From: Micromonospora carbonacea
GTDB taxonomy: Bacteria > Actinomycetota > Actinomycetes > Mycobacteriales > Micromonosporaceae
Direction of reading: 5' to 3'
Length of the DNA: 64,000 nt
Assembly: GCF_014205165.1 (NCBI RefSeq)
Contig: NZ_JACHMZ010000001.1
Location: forward strand, 5,934,501 to 5,998,500
The notes beneath the pieces were generated by a model. The model saw only the letters and a list, made by a program, of their open reading frames with translations. It did not search any database and was not told the origin of the DNA. Of this stretch, positions 1 through 8,535 are shown piece after piece (the first letter of the stretch is position 1; every line of letters starts with the position of its first letter). A program made the position numbers and the translations under genes.

Positions 1-518
1 GTCAGCACCTCGCTGCCGGCCGGGTCGACCTTCTCGAAGTCGAAGCCCAGGTTGCGGTTGCCCTTGATCCGGCTCTGGTCGAGGTGCTGGTACTTGCCGA
101 GGTTGAGGCCCTGCACGCCGGGCAGCTTGGCCGCCTGGCCGCCGAGGTCGAGCTTGACCCAGCTGTCCGGCTTGAGGTGCACCAGGTCGAGCTTCATCGA
201 GACGTCCGAGGAGGCGTCGCCGATGCTCAGCTTGATCTGGGCGCTCTGGCTGGGCTGGTGCACCTGCCCCTCGGCGGTGGTGCCGACGCCGGTCATGGTG
301 AACCGGAAGTTGCCGTTGCGGATCTCGTTCGTGGAGTTCAGCAGGGCCTGCTTGGCGTCGGCCGTGCCGGGCGAGGCGCTGCCGGGGGCCGCGCTGCCGG
401 AGACCGTGGGGGACGCGGAGGCCCCCGACTCGCCGGTCCCGGTGCTGTCGCAGGCCGCCAGACCAGGAGTGAGCAGCGTCGCGGCGAAGACCGCCGCGCT
501 GAAGCGTCGAATGGTCAC
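1..518 (-). CDS. Secreted lipoprotein, LppX/LprAFG-like (3' end outside window)
   Basis: Predicted exported lipoprotein, paralogue of the gene at 683-1501. The visible protein starts MTIRRFSAAVFAATLL and has a lipobox LAAC about 20 residues in, then a Ser/Pro/Ala linker and a beta-rich domain with the same phrases as its neighbour (GNFRF, SWVKLDL, KYQHLDQS, DPAGSE). Such LolA-like folds carry lipid or glycolipid across the envelope in mycobacterial LprG/LppX; that function is inferred here. GTG at 518 is chosen because GGAGAG lies 6 nt upstream; a GTG at 524 would sit too close. The C-terminus runs off the left edge, so length and stop are unknown. Confidence 0.8.
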   Translation of the reverse strand, partial: MTIRRFSAAVFAATLLTPGLAACDSTGTGESGASASPTVSGSAAPGSASPGTADAKQALLNSTNEIRNGNFRFTMTGVGTTAEGQVHQPSQSAQIKLSIGDASSDVSMKLDLVHLKPDSWVKLDLGGQAAKLPGVQGLNLGKYQHLDQSRIKGNRNLGFDFEKVDPAGSEVL

Positions 519-560
519 GTGCACCTCTCCAAGTGGGTCGTCCGGTCCGCGTGGGCGCCG

Positions 561-588
561 GAAGGGAACGTCTGCTTCCGTTCCCTTC
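561..588. terminator. Hairpin between the two lipoprotein genes
   Basis: Perfect 10-bp inverted repeat GAAGGGAACG / CGTTCCCTTC with an 8-nt loop, lying about 95 nt after the stop of the 683-1501 gene and 43 nt before the next start. It could end the upstream transcript or structure the leader of the downstream gene. There is no U-tract, which is usual in actinomycetes. Confidence 0.5.
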
Positions 589-682
589 TGTTCCCTGTCG
601 CCGGGTTCCGCAATCCCCGCCCGGTCCGGCCGACCCGCCGTCCGTCGGTGGGGACGGCGGACGCCGCCCCCACCACGCCGGA

Positions 683-1501
683 TCAGCCCTTGAACATCTC
701 GTAGACGTCGTCGGAGGCCTCGACCACCAGGTTCGCCGGCGGCTGCGGCACGGCGGTGGCGGCACCGTAGTCGGCGTACGTGACCTTCAGGTCCTGTGCC
801 TTGGCGGAGCCGGCGGCCGGCACCTTGACGAGGAACTCGACGAGCCGGCCCTGCGCGTCGAGCTTCGCGGTGAACGGCACGGCGCCGGCCTTGTCCGCCA
901 GGCCCTTGACGATGTCGGCGTCGAGCACGTCCGAGTCGGTGACCTTGGTCGCGTCGAGGGTGCCCTCGTACGTGCCCTCGCCCGTCTTCCTGACGTCGGT
1001 GACCGCCTTGGTCAGCGCCTCGCTGCCGGCCGGGTCGACGTCGGAGAAGTCGAACTGGAGGTCCTTGGCGTCCTTGATCTTCGAGCGGTCGAGGTGCTGG
1101 TACTTGCCCTTGCGCTCCTTCGCGCCGGGGATCGCGTCGACCATCGGGCCCGTCAGGTCCAGCTTCACCCAGCTCTCGGTGTCGATGAAGACGAGGTGCA
1201 TGTCCATCGAGAAGTCCTCGGTGGCGGCGTCGCCCCCGGTCATCTTCATCTCGGCGCTCTTCGACGGCATGTGCACCGTGCCGCTGCCGTCGAACTCGCC
1301 GCCGCTGATGGCGAAGGTGAAGTTGCCCTTGCTCAGCTCCCTGGTGGAGGCGAGCAGCGCCTCCTTGGGGTCGGCGGGCGCGGCCGGGGCGGCGGCCCCA
1401 CCGGCGGCCGGCTCGGCGGCCGGCGAGTTGTTGCAGGCGGTCAGGCCGGGGACGAAAAGGGCGGCGGCGAGGACGCCGGCGCTCCACCGTCGAATGATCA
1501 C
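683..1501 (-). CDS. Secreted lipoprotein, LppX/LprAFG-like
   Basis: 272-residue exported lipoprotein. N-terminus MIIRRWSAGVLAAALFVPG is a type II signal peptide followed by the lipobox LTAC, so the mature Cys is near residue 23 and the protein should be anchored outside the membrane. An Ala/Pro-rich linker (to about residue 45) precedes a beta-rich domain of about 220 residues. The fold resembles LppX/LprAFG or LolA-like lipid carriers; substrate unknown. GTG start at 1501 is preceded by GGAAAG. It lies tandem with a close paralogue at 1-518, evidence of local duplication. No enzyme motif is visible. Confidence 0.82.
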   Translation of the reverse strand: MIIRRWSAGVLAAALFVPGLTACNNSPAAEPAAGGAAAPAAPADPKEALLASTRELSKGNFTFAISGGEFDGSGTVHMPSKSAEMKMTGGDAATEDFSMDMHLVFIDTESWVKLDLTGPMVDAIPGAKERKGKYQHLDRSKIKDAKDLQFDFSDVDPAGSEALTKAVTDVRKTGEGTYEGTLDATKVTDSDVLDADIVKGLADKAGAVPFTAKLDAQGRLVEFLVKVPAAGSAKAQDLKVTYADYGAATAVPQPPANLVVEASDDVYEMFKG

Positions 1502-1864
1502 GTCGTTCTCTTTCCGGAAAGGCTGCCCGGCCGTATCGCGCGGCCGGGGTCGAGCCGGGGCAGCCTAACGGAAAGGTCGGACGCTCGCCGTCCCCCGCCG
1601 ACCCCGGCCCGCCGCCCCGATCGAATCACTTTCCGTGACAGCCGCCTCGTCGTCCAGGGCGAGCGGTCGAGCTGGACCACTCTGCGTGACGCGCGCTCGT
1701 CGGTGGCGCGGACCAGGTCGAGCCCGGAGTGCCGCTGCCGGGGACCGAACGGCACGGCAGCACAGCACGGCAGGCCAAGAGGGCCCGCGCACCGCGGACG
1801 GGCGCGACACGGCGCGGCGCTAGGTGGCGCGGTGTGGCGGGTGTGGCGCGGTGCCGTGGCCTGG
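1502..1864. other. Intergenic leader region, no gene seen
   Basis: 363 bases between the DUF4245 gene and the lipoprotein gene. Near the lipoprotein start there is a 12-bp palindrome CTTTCCGGAAAG (1510-1521) that contains the likely ribosome binding site, then an 8-bp hairpin CCCGGCCG/CGGCCGGG (1526-1548). The far end (about 1815-1860) is GT-rich with repeated GGTGTGGCG. I see no convincing reading frame. Confidence 0.5.
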
Positions 1865-2512
1865 CTAGCGCACCGCGTCGGCGAGCCGCCGCAGCTCGTT
1901 CTCCCGGGCGTCCCCGACGACGATCACCGTGCGGCCCGGTTCGAGCAGCACCAGGGCCTGCTCGTTGCCCCGGGCGGTGTAGCGCTGCCAGTTGCGCCCG
2001 CCCACCTCGGTCGGGCCCTGGGGTTGCCCCTCGGCCGTCAGCTCCGCCGGCAGCAGCCGCTCCGGCGGCACGTTGCTCTGCACCAGCTGGGCGCCCCGCC
2101 CCTCCGGGGTCAGGTAACCGATCCGCAGGTTCGACCCGCCCTCCACCGTGCGGTAGCTCGCGCTGACCGTCCGCCAGTCGTCGTCGAGCCCGGCCGGCTG
2201 GCTCACCGGGAACGCGTTGGCCGCCCGGGCCTGCTCCACGGCGGGGGCCGGGTCGACGGTGCTCGGCTGGTCGCCGCCGAGGAAGCCCCGGTAGAAGGCG
2301 AGCAGCAGGGCGATCGGGACGAGCAGGACCAGCAGGGAGATCGCCATGTCCTTCGGCGACCGCTCCGACCGGGCCTTCTCCCGACCGGGCGGGCCCGGTG
2401 TCGGCTGGCTCTGCGTCGCCGGGCCCGGTGTCGGCTCGCTCTGCGTCGGCTGGCTCGGCGTCGACGGCGTCGGCTCGGCGGGGCTGGGCTCGGCGGGCTG
2501 GGCGGGATCCAC
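1865..2512 (-). CDS. DUF4245 membrane protein
   Basis: About 215 residues: a Pro/Ser/Thr/Glu-rich cytoplasmic N-terminus (about 65 residues, repeats of SQPTPGP type), one membrane span (MAISLLVLLVPIALLLAFY) and an extracytoplasmic domain ending GRTVIVVGDARENELRRLADAV. This matches the DUF4245 family, of unknown function, which in mycobacteria (Rv1100) sits beside glpX exactly as here. The gene is divergent from glpX. Start is uncertain: GTG at 2512 is used, but the frame stays open to another GTG at 2587; neither has a good ribosome binding site. Confidence 0.75.
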   Translation of the reverse strand: MDPAQPAEPSPAEPTPSTPSQPTQSEPTPGPATQSQPTPGPPGREKARSERSPKDMAISLLVLLVPIALLLAFYRGFLGGDQPSTVDPAPAVEQARAANAFPVSQPAGLDDDWRTVSASYRTVEGGSNLRIGYLTPEGRGAQLVQSNVPPERLLPAELTAEGQPQGPTEVGGRNWQRYTARGNEQALVLLEPGRTVIVVGDARENELRRLADAVR

Positions 2513-2728
2513 CCGGCCATTGTTCCAGCCCCGGGTCGCCCCGCCGCGAACCGCCACCGCGGGAGTGACCGGGGTGATACGTCCCACGCCCGGTTGCCGG
2601 GAAGGTGGCCACCAGCGCCCCGGCCCGGCGATAGGTTGATCAGCGTGTGAGGATCAGCGGCAGAGCCGGCGGCGGCGACGGCCGCAGGCCGCCGGTCCAC
2701 CCCGCAACGTCGCGAGGAGGAGGCCGTC

Positions 2729-3760
2729 ATGACGAGCACGAGGACGCGTACCCCCCAGGATCTCGACCGCAACCTCGCCCTCGACCTGGTCCGGGTCACC
2801 GAGGCGGCGGCGATGGCCGCCGGCCGGTGGGTCGGGCGGGGTGACAAGGAGGGCGGCGACGGGGCAGCCGTCGACGCCATGCGCAAGCTGATCAACTCGA
2901 TCCCGATGCGGGGCGTCGTGGTGATCGGCGAGGGCGAGAAGGACAACGCGCCGATGCTCTTCAACGGCGAGGAGGTCGGCGACGGCACGGGCCCCGAGGT
3001 CGACGTCGCGGTCGACCCGATCGACGGCACCACCCTGATGAGCAAGGGCATGCCCAACGCGCTCGCCGTCCTCGCGGTGGCCGAGCGGGGGGCGATGTTC
3101 GACCCGAGCGCCGTCTTCTACATGGAGAAGCTGGCCGTCGGCCAGGCCTACGCCGACGTGGTCGACATCAACGCCGGGGTGGCCGAGAACCTGCGCCGGA
3201 TCGCCAAGGTCAAGGGCACCGACGTGTCCGAGGTCACCGTCTGCGTGCTGGACCGGTCCCGCCACGACGACCTGGTCACCCAGATCCGCCGCACGGGGGC
3301 GGGCATCCGGTTCATCTCCGACGGCGACATCGCGGGCGCGATCGCCGCCGCCCGGGGCGAGTCGGACGTCGACGTGCTCATGGGCATCGGCGGCACCCCG
3401 GAGGGGATCACCGCCGCCTGCGCCCTCAAGTGCATGGGCGGCGTCATGCAGGCCAAGCTCTGGCCGCGCGACGCGCAGGAGCGGGAGAAGGCCCTCGCCG
3501 CCGGGCACGACCTGGACCGCGTGCTGTTCACCGACGACCTGGTCACCGGCGACAACTGCTTCTTCGTGGCGACCGGGGTCACCTCCGGCGACCTGCTGCG
3601 GGGCGTGAGCTACCGGGCCGGCGGGGCGTACACCCAGTCGATCGTCATGCGCTCGAAGAGCGGCACGATCCGGGTGATCGACTCGTACCACCGGCTGGAG
3701 AAGCTGGCGCTGTACTCGGCCGTCGACTTCGACGGCCGCCCGCTCGCCGAGCAGGAGTGA
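2729..3760 (+). CDS. glpX: Class II fructose-1,6-bisphosphatase
   Basis: 343 residues, full length for GlpX. It hydrolyses fructose 1,6-bisphosphate to fructose 6-phosphate, the committed step of gluconeogenesis, in the cytoplasm. Seen: the metal-site motifs [11 protein letters not shown] (about residues 70-80) and DPIDGTT (about 95-101), and the glycine-rich GIGGTPEGI near residue 215. ATG at 2729 has GAGGAGG close upstream. The gene overlaps the following transporter gene by four bases, so the two are probably co-translated. The divergent DUF4245 neighbour is the usual actinobacterial context. Confidence 0.96.
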   Translation: MTSTRTRTPQDLDRNLALDLVRVTEAAAMAAGRWVGRGDKEGGDGAAVDAMRKLINSIPMRGVVVIGEGEKDNAPMLFNGEEVGDGTGPEVDVAVDPIDGTTLMSKGMPNALAVLAVAERGAMFDPSAVFYMEKLAVGQAYADVVDINAGVAENLRRIAKVKGTDVSEVTVCVLDRSRHDDLVTQIRRTGAGIRFISDGDIAGAIAAARGESDVDVLMGIGGTPEGITAACALKCMGGVMQAKLWPRDAQEREKALAAGHDLDRVLFTDDLVTGDNCFFVATGVTSGDLLRGVSYRAGGAYTQSIVMRSKSGTIRVIDSYHRLEKLALYSAVDFDGRPLAEQE

Positions 3761-4728
3761 CGGCCACCGGGACCGCGTCCCCGCCGACCCTGCCGACCGC
3801 CCGCCGGATCACGGGCGTCGGGTTGGCCACCGCTTCCGGGGTCGCCGTCGCCGTGCAGTCGCGGATCAACGGCGAGCTGGGCGTACGCCTGGCCGACGGG
3901 ATCGCCGCCGCCGTGCTCTCGTTCGGCGTGGGCCTGCTGGTGCTGCTGGTGCTGGTGCCGGCCACCCCCGCCGGGCGGCGGGGCCTGGTCGCGCTGCGGG
4001 CGGGCCTGGCCGACGGTGCGCTGCGGCCGTGGCAGTGCCTCGGCGGCGCGTGCGGGGCGCTCTTCGTGGCCGCCCAGGGGCTGACCGTCGGCGCGCTCGG
4101 CGTGGCGGTGTTCACCGTGGCGGCGGTCGCCGGGCAGTCCGGCAGCAGCCTGCTGGTCGACCGGGCCGGGCTCGGCCCCGCCGGCCGGCAGCCGGTCACC
4201 CCGAACCGCCTGGTGGGCGCGGCGCTGACCGTGCTGGCCGTGGTGCTGGCCGTCGGCGGCCGGCTCGGCGACCCGGGCACGCTGGGCCTGGCGCTGCTGC
4301 CACTGCTGGCCGGGGTGGGCGTCGCCTGGCAGCAGGCGATGAACGGCCGGGTCCGGGCAACCACCGGCAGCGCCCTGGCCGCGACGCTCGTCAACTTCGC
4401 CGTCGGCACCGCGGTGCTGCTCGCCGCGTTCGTGGTGGAGGTGGCCGTCCGGGGCCTGCCGGGCGGCGGCCTCCCGGCCGAGCCGTGGCTCTACCTGGGC
4501 GGCCCGGTCGGCATCGTCTTCATCGCGGTGGCCGCCGCCGTCGTGCGGTTCACCGGGGTGCTGCTGCTCGGCCTGGCCACCATCGCCGGGCAGGTAGTCG
4601 GGGCCGCCCTGCTGGACGTGGCGCTGCCGACCACGGCGTCGCACCCGGGGGTGCACACGCTGCTGGGGGCCGCGCTCACCCTGTTCGCCGCGCTGCTGGC
4701 CGCCCTCGGCCCTCCGGCCCGGGGGTAA
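3757..4728 (+). CDS. DMT-family transporter (DUF606/YdcZ-like)
   Basis: 323-residue integral membrane protein made of two similar halves (each with about five hydrophobic spans), as in the EamA/DUF606 branch of the drug/metabolite transporter superfamily. Each half begins with a conserved polar patch: [11 protein letters not shown] early in half one and [11 protein letters not shown] in half two, the latter spotted about residue 190. The GTG start at 3757 overlaps the glpX stop (GTGA), giving translational coupling. Substrate is not predictable. The stop codon TAA at 4726-4728 is itself the first bases of a dispersed repeat element. Confidence 0.82.
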   Translation: MTATGTASPPTLPTARRITGVGLATASGVAVAVQSRINGELGVRLADGIAAAVLSFGVGLLVLLVLVPATPAGRRGLVALRAGLADGALRPWQCLGGACGALFVAAQGLTVGALGVAVFTVAAVAGQSGSSLLVDRAGLGPAGRQPVTPNRLVGAALTVLAVVLAVGGRLGDPGTLGLALLPLLAGVGVAWQQAMNGRVRATTGSALAATLVNFAVGTAVLLAAFVVEVAVRGLPGGGLPAEPWLYLGGPVGIVFIAVAAAVVRFTGVLLLGLATIAGQVVGAALLDVALPTTASHPGVHTLLGAALTLFAALLAALGPPARG

Positions 4729-4777
4729 GGAAGGGCCCCCTGTTAACGCCTACGGTAGAGAGGGGCACCCTTCTCAC
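4727..4777 (+). repeat. Dispersed 3'-end hairpin element, copy A
   Basis: Copy of a roughly 50-bp element: arm 1 AAGGAAGGGCCCCCTG, core TTAACGCCTACGG, arm 2 containing CACCCTTCTCAC. The transporter stop codon overlaps the first two bases. Subtype I (arm 2 ends CTTCTCAC). Confidence 0.85.
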
Positions 4778-4808
4778 CGCAGCGGGCCCGCTCAGCGCAG
4801 CAGCCCGC

Positions 4809-5753
4809 TCAGCGCAGCGGGCGACGGTTGCCGGGGGCGGCGCGTAGGGCGGCGGCGGTCTGCGCGAGAGCGCTGCCCAGCGGGGTCGGCTCGATGCCCA
4901 GCGTAGCGGTGGCCGCGGTCGAGTCCATCAGGAAGGGCCGGTCGAACTGGTACGCCGTCTCCCGCAACTCCCGCACGAACGGGTTGACCAGCCCGCCCAG
5001 CCACAGCGCCGGGTACGGCAGCCGGGTGAGCCTGGGGGCGGGGGCGTCGGCCAGGGCGGCGGCCCGCACGGCCAGCTCACGCGCGGAGACGGCGGGCGGG
5101 CTGGGCACGTGCCAGGCCCGTCCCCAGGCGCGCTCGACGGCGGCGGCCCGCACGAGGGTGCGCGCGACGTCGTCGACGTACGTCCAGGTGTGCGGGGCGT
5201 CGAAGTCGACGGGCAGCACCACCCGGCGTCCGTCGAGCACCCGGGGCAGCAGCATCATCGGCACCGACAGCGCGCCGACGCCGAGGTAGTCGGAGCCGCG
5301 CACCTCGGTCACCCGGACCCGCCCCGCCCGGTGGGCGGCGACCGCCTCGGCCCACATCCGGTTGCGGACCTGCCCCTTCGTGCCGCCCGCCGACGTCGGG
5401 GTGTCCTCGGTCATCGGCCCGTCGACCGGCCCGTACCCGTAGAGGTTGCCGACCGTGGCGAGCACGGCCCCGGCGCGCCCGGCGGCGGTGAGCAGCGCGG
5501 CGGCCAGCGGCGGCCAGTCCGTCGCCCAGCGGTGGTAGGCCGGGTTGGCGCAGTTGTAGAGGGCGACCGCGCCGTCGGCGAGCGCGGCGAGCCGGTCCGG
5601 GTCGGCGGCGTCGGCCGCGACCCGCTCGACGGCCGGGTGCTCCGGGCCGGTGCCGCGCCGGGTGACCACCCGGACCCGCTCGCCGGCGGCCGCGAGGAGG
5701 TGGGCGGTGGCGGTGCCGACGGGTCCGGCGCCGACGATCACATGCAGCGACAT
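4809..5753 (-). CDS. NAD-dependent epimerase/dehydratase (extended SDR)
   Basis: About 314 residues. Seen: N-terminal Rossmann fingerprint HVIVGAGPVGTATAHLLA with GAGPVG as the nucleotide loop, LYNCANPAYHRW in the strand-4 region, and GNLYGYGPVDGPMTEDTP with a YGYG patch typical of atypical extended SDRs in actinobacteria. It probably acts on a nucleotide-sugar or other small hydroxyl substrate in the cytoplasm; substrate unknown. ATG at 5753 is used; a GTG three bases earlier is equally placed relative to AAAGG. It is divergent from the TetR gene at 5898, with two identical-type palindromes between them, so TetR control is likely. Confidence 0.85.
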   Translation of the reverse strand: MSLHVIVGAGPVGTATAHLLAAAGERVRVVTRRGTGPEHPAVERVAADAADPDRLAALADGAVALYNCANPAYHRWATDWPPLAAALLTAAGRAGAVLATVGNLYGYGPVDGPMTEDTPTSAGGTKGQVRNRMWAEAVAAHRAGRVRVTEVRGSDYLGVGALSVPMMLLPRVLDGRRVVLPVDFDAPHTWTYVDDVARTLVRAAAVERAWGRAWHVPSPPAVSARELAVRAAALADAPAPRLTRLPYPALWLGGLVNPFVRELRETAYQFDRPFLMDSTAATATLGIEPTPLGSALAQTAAALRAAPGNRRPLR

Positions 5754-5785
5754 CACAGGTCACCTTTCGAAGCAGGGGTACGAAA

Positions 5786-5803
5786 CAAGAGCAGCGCTCT
5801 CGA
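5786..5803. promoter_or_regulatory. Probable TetR operator, site 1
   Basis: CAAGAGCAGCGCTCTCGA, an interrupted palindrome (arms AGAGC/GCTCT), 32 bp before the SDR start. It matches site 2 (5843-5860) at 16 of 18 positions. Confidence 0.7.
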
Positions 5804-5842
5804 TCTGGCCCACCCAGCATGACGCCTCGGAGGGATCGCCGT

Positions 5843-5860
5843 CAAGAGCACTGCTCTCGA
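5843..5860. promoter_or_regulatory. Probable TetR operator, site 2
   Basis: CAAGAGCACTGCTCTCGA, a better palindrome (arms AGAGCA/TGCTCT), 37 bp before the TetR start. The near-symmetric placement of the two sites suggests autoregulation plus control of the divergent SDR gene. Confidence 0.72.
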
Positions 5861-5897
5861 AATTGATCCGCGCTCTCCGGCGTGGCAGAGTGGGGGC

Positions 5898-6590
5898 ATG
5901 CCCGCCCCCTCGATCCGCGCCCGCGTACGCGCCGAGATGCTCGACGAGATCAAGGCCGTCGCCCGCCGCCACCTCGCCACCGACGGCGGCAACCTCAGCC
6001 TGCGCGCGGTCGCCCGGGACATGGGCATGGTCTCCTCGGCCCTCTACCGCTACTTCCCGAGCCGGGACGACCTGCTCACCGCGCTGATCGTCGAGGCGTA
6101 CGACGCGCTGGGAGCCGCCGTGGAGGCGGCCGACGCGGGCGCGGACCGGCTCGACCCGCGCGGGCGCTGGCACGCCGCCTGCCGGGCGGCGCGGGGCTGG
6201 GCCCTGGCCCACCCCGCCGAGTACGCCCTGCTCTACGGCAGTCCGGTGCCCGGGTACGCCGCGCCGGACGACACGCTCGGGCCGGCGATGCGCCCGCCGG
6301 CAGTGCTGCTCGGCATCGTCCGCGACGGGCTGGCCGCCGGCCGCATCGCCGCCCCCGACCCCGGCGAGCTGCCCGAGCCGCTGCGGGCGGACCTCGCGGA
6401 GATCGCCGCCGCACTCGCCCCGGGGCTGCCCGAGGCGCTGCTCGCCCGCTGCCTGGCCGGCTGGACGCAGCTGTTCGGGCTGATCAGCTTCGAGCTGTTC
6501 GGCCGGATCGACCGCACCCTGCCGCACCGCGCCGAGTATTTCGAGCACCAGACCGGCCTGCTGGCCGACCTCATCGGCCTGCCCCGCTGA
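5898..6590 (+). CDS. TetR/AcrR-family regulator
   Basis: 230-residue DNA-binding repressor. The N-terminal helix-turn-helix is clear at about residues 30-65 (GGNLSLRAVARDMGMVSS then ALYRYFPSRDDLLTALI). The C-terminal ligand domain contains YALLYGSPVPGYAAPDDT, the signature of the WHG-type TetR C-terminal domain. ATG at 5898. Divergent from the SDR gene; two near-identical palindromes in between are the likely operators. The stop codon lies inside a GCCCCG/CGGGGC hairpin. Confidence 0.9.
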   Translation: MPAPSIRARVRAEMLDEIKAVARRHLATDGGNLSLRAVARDMGMVSSALYRYFPSRDDLLTALIVEAYDALGAAVEAADAGADRLDPRGRWHAACRAARGWALAHPAEYALLYGSPVPGYAAPDDTLGPAMRPPAVLLGIVRDGLAAGRIAAPDPGELPEPLRADLAEIAAALAPGLPEALLARCLAGWTQLFGLISFELFGRIDRTLPHRAEYFEHQTGLLADLIGLPR

Positions 6591-6597
6591 CCGGGGC
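6581..6597. terminator. Hairpin over the TetR stop codon
   Basis: GCCCCG-CTGAC-CGGGGC, perfect 6-bp arms spanning the TGA. It sits between convergent genes only 11 bp apart and could serve both. Confidence 0.45.
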
Positions 6598-6601
6598 GCG
6601 G

Positions 6602-7570
6602 TCAGGGTGCGTCGGAGGAGTGGCCCGGGAAGAGGTGGGCGGACGGGTCGATGGCGACGGCGGCGTTGTTGACCGCCGTGGCGGCCTCCCCGAAGCCCGT
6701 GGCGATGAGCCGCACCTTGCCCGGGTATTCGGTGATGTCCCCGGCGGCGAAGACCCGGGGCAGGTTCGTCGCCATCGCGCTGTCCACCAGGATGTGCCGG
6801 CGGTCCAGCCGCAGCCCCCACTCGGCGATCGGGCCGAGGTCGGCGGTGAATCCGAGGGCGGCCACCACCGTGTCCACGGGCAGCGTCTCGGGCGGTGCCC
6901 CCTTCACGGTGATCTCCGCGGCGGTCACCGCGCTGTCGCCGTGCAGCCGGGTGACCTCGGCGTTGACGACGATCCGCACGGCCGACCGCTGCACCCGGGC
7001 GACGGTCGCGGCGTGCGCGCGGAACCGCTCCCGCCGGTGCACCAGGGTCACCGAGCGGGCCAGCGGCTCCAGCGCCAGCGCCCAGTCGAACGCGGAGTCG
7101 CCCCCGCCGACGATCAGCACGTCCCGGTCGGCGAGCGCGGCCGGCTCCGGCACGAAGTAGACGATCCCGGAGCCGGTGAAGCTGTCGGCGACCGGCAGCG
7201 GACGCGGGGTGAAGCTGCCCAGGCCGCCGGTGACGACCACCGCCCCGCAGCTGAGCTGCTCGCCACCGGCGAGGCCGAGCACCGGCCCGCCGTCGGTGTG
7301 CGACAGCTTCTCGGCCCGGGTGCCGAGCAGGTATCTCGGCTGGAACGGCGCGGCCTGGGCGACGAGGTTGGCCACCAGGTCCCGCCCCTTGACGGCCGGG
7401 AACCCGGCCACGTCGAGGATCAGCTTCTCCGGGTACATCGCGGTGATCTGGCCGCCGGCCTCGGGCAGGGCGTCGACCACGGCGACGGAGAGCCCCCGGA
7501 ACCCGGCGTAGTACGCGGCGAAGAGCCCCGTCGGCCCCGCACCGATCACTGCGACATCGACCTCGGGCAT
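6602..7570 (-). CDS. Ferredoxin/flavodoxin-NADP+ reductase, thioredoxin-reductase-like
   Basis: 322-residue FAD/NADPH flavoprotein of the type 2 FNR (YumC-like) family. Seen: FAD motif DVAVIGAGPTGLFAAYYAG at the N-terminus, PEAGGQITAMYPEK, NADPH motif VLIVGGGDSAFDWAL near residue 150, and the C-terminal FAAGDITEYPGKVRLIATG. There is no CxxC between the domains, so it is not a thioredoxin reductase; it should pass NADPH electrons to ferredoxin or flavodoxin. ATG at 7570 puts the FAD motif at the terminus; an upstream GTG at 7594 lacks a ribosome binding site. Convergent with the TetR gene. Confidence 0.88.
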   Translation of the reverse strand: MPEVDVAVIGAGPTGLFAAYYAGFRGLSVAVVDALPEAGGQITAMYPEKLILDVAGFPAVKGRDLVANLVAQAAPFQPRYLLGTRAEKLSHTDGGPVLGLAGGEQLSCGAVVVTGGLGSFTPRPLPVADSFTGSGIVYFVPEPAALADRDVLIVGGGDSAFDWALALEPLARSVTLVHRRERFRAHAATVARVQRSAVRIVVNAEVTRLHGDSAVTAAEITVKGAPPETLPVDTVVAALGFTADLGPIAEWGLRLDRRHILVDSAMATNLPRVFAAGDITEYPGKVRLIATGFGEAATAVNNAAVAIDPSAHLFPGHSSDAP

Positions 7571-7693
7571 GGCGTACCGTCGCTTTCCGCTCACGGATCA
7601 ACGCGTGCTGAAGCCGACGGTAGGCGCGCGCCGGGTCCGGATCAAGCACCGTCCCACGTCGAACGCGGGCCGGGCGCGGCCGCCCGGCGGCGG

Positions 7694-7744
7694 GTGAGAA
7701 GGACGCCCTTCTCTGCCGCAGGCGTTGACAGGGGGCCCTTCCTT
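7694..7744 (-). repeat. Dispersed 3'-end hairpin element, copy B
   Basis: Read on the minus strand: AAGGAAGGGCCCCCTG, core TCAACGCC, arm 2 GTCCTTCTCAC (subtype I). The rhomboid stop codon TAA (7743-7745) overlaps its first bases, as in copy A. Confidence 0.85.
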
Positions 7745-8399
7745 ACGCCCGCAGGGGTGGGGTGTCCAGGTCGTACGGGTCGTCCTCGGCCCGGCGTCGC
7801 CGGAACAGGATCGCGGCGACCACGCCGCCGACCAGCCCAAACAGGTGGCCCTGCCAGGAGATCTGCTCGTCGGTGGGGAGGATCCCGAGCAGCTGCCAGC
7901 CGTAGAGCAGGCCGACCAGCAGCACGACGGCGAAGTTCCACCAGCTCCGCTCGACCACGCCCCGGGTGAGCAGGACGCCCAGGTAGCCGAAGATGACGCC
8001 GCTGGCCCCGACCACGACCGAGTTGGGTGAGCCGGTGAACCACACGCCCAGCCCGCTGACCAGCACGATGACCAGGGTGGACCACATGAACCGGCGGAAT
8101 CCGGCGGCGAGCACGAAGGTGCCGAGCAGGATCAGCGGCACGCTGTTGCTGTAGAGGTGGTTGAAGTCGGCGTGCAGGAACGGCGAGAAGAGCACCCCGT
8201 CGAGCCCGTCGATGTGCCGCGGGATGATGCCGCCGGCCAGGTCGAGGTCGATGCCGAGACCGGCGTCGAGGGCCTCGACCAGGAAGAGCACCGGCACGAC
8301 GGCGCACATGGCGACGAAGGCCCGGCCGATCGAGGCGTAGAAGGCCTCGGTGCCGAAGCGTCGCGGGTCGCCGCCCGGGGGGCCGTCGTGCAGGGTCAT
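7743..8399 (-). CDS. Rhomboid intramembrane serine protease
   Basis: 218 residues with about six hydrophobic spans. Seen: HADFNHLYSNSVPL in an early span, the catalytic serine motif VVGASGVIFGYLGV (GASG, about residue 130), and the catalytic histidine in WQGHLFGLVGG near the end. This is the Ser-His dyad of active rhomboids, which cut membrane proteins within or near the bilayer. ATG at 8399 is preferred to a TTG two codons earlier. C-terminal tail is short and charged. Substrate unknown. Confidence 0.92.
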   Translation of the reverse strand: MTLHDGPPGGDPRRFGTEAFYASIGRAFVAMCAVVPVLFLVEALDAGLGIDLDLAGGIIPRHIDGLDGVLFSPFLHADFNHLYSNSVPLILLGTFVLAAGFRRFMWSTLVIVLVSGLGVWFTGSPNSVVVGASGVIFGYLGVLLTRGVVERSWWNFAVVLLVGLLYGWQLLGILPTDEQISWQGHLFGLVGGVVAAILFRRRRAEDDPYDLDTPPLRA

Positions 8400-8463
8400 G
8401 CCCAAACAGCTATCAGCATTCCCGCCCGACCGCCACCCGGGCGGCGGGACCGTCGGGAAACGA

Positions 8464-8506
8464 CGACGGCGGGGTGGGCGCCGGGGAGGCGCCCGCCCCG
8501 CCGTCG
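8464..8506 (-). terminator. Strong stem-loop terminator
   Basis: 19-bp arms (8464-8482 and 8488-8506) around a 5-nt loop, with one G-U type mismatch. It lies 30 nt after the stop of the wall hydrolase gene, between it and the rhomboid gene on the same strand. Confidence 0.8.
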
Positions 8507-8535
8507 CGGTGCGCGGTCGAGCGGTGCTCAGCGGA

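Noticed and set aside
533..2650. 705-codon plus-strand open frame
   Set aside because: Antisense to the lipoprotein and DUF4245 genes, with no recognisable domain and shadow-type composition.
3430..3756. Upstream extension of the DMT transporter frame
   Set aside because: It overlaps glpX in another frame; the GTG at 3757 with stop-start overlap is the sensible start.
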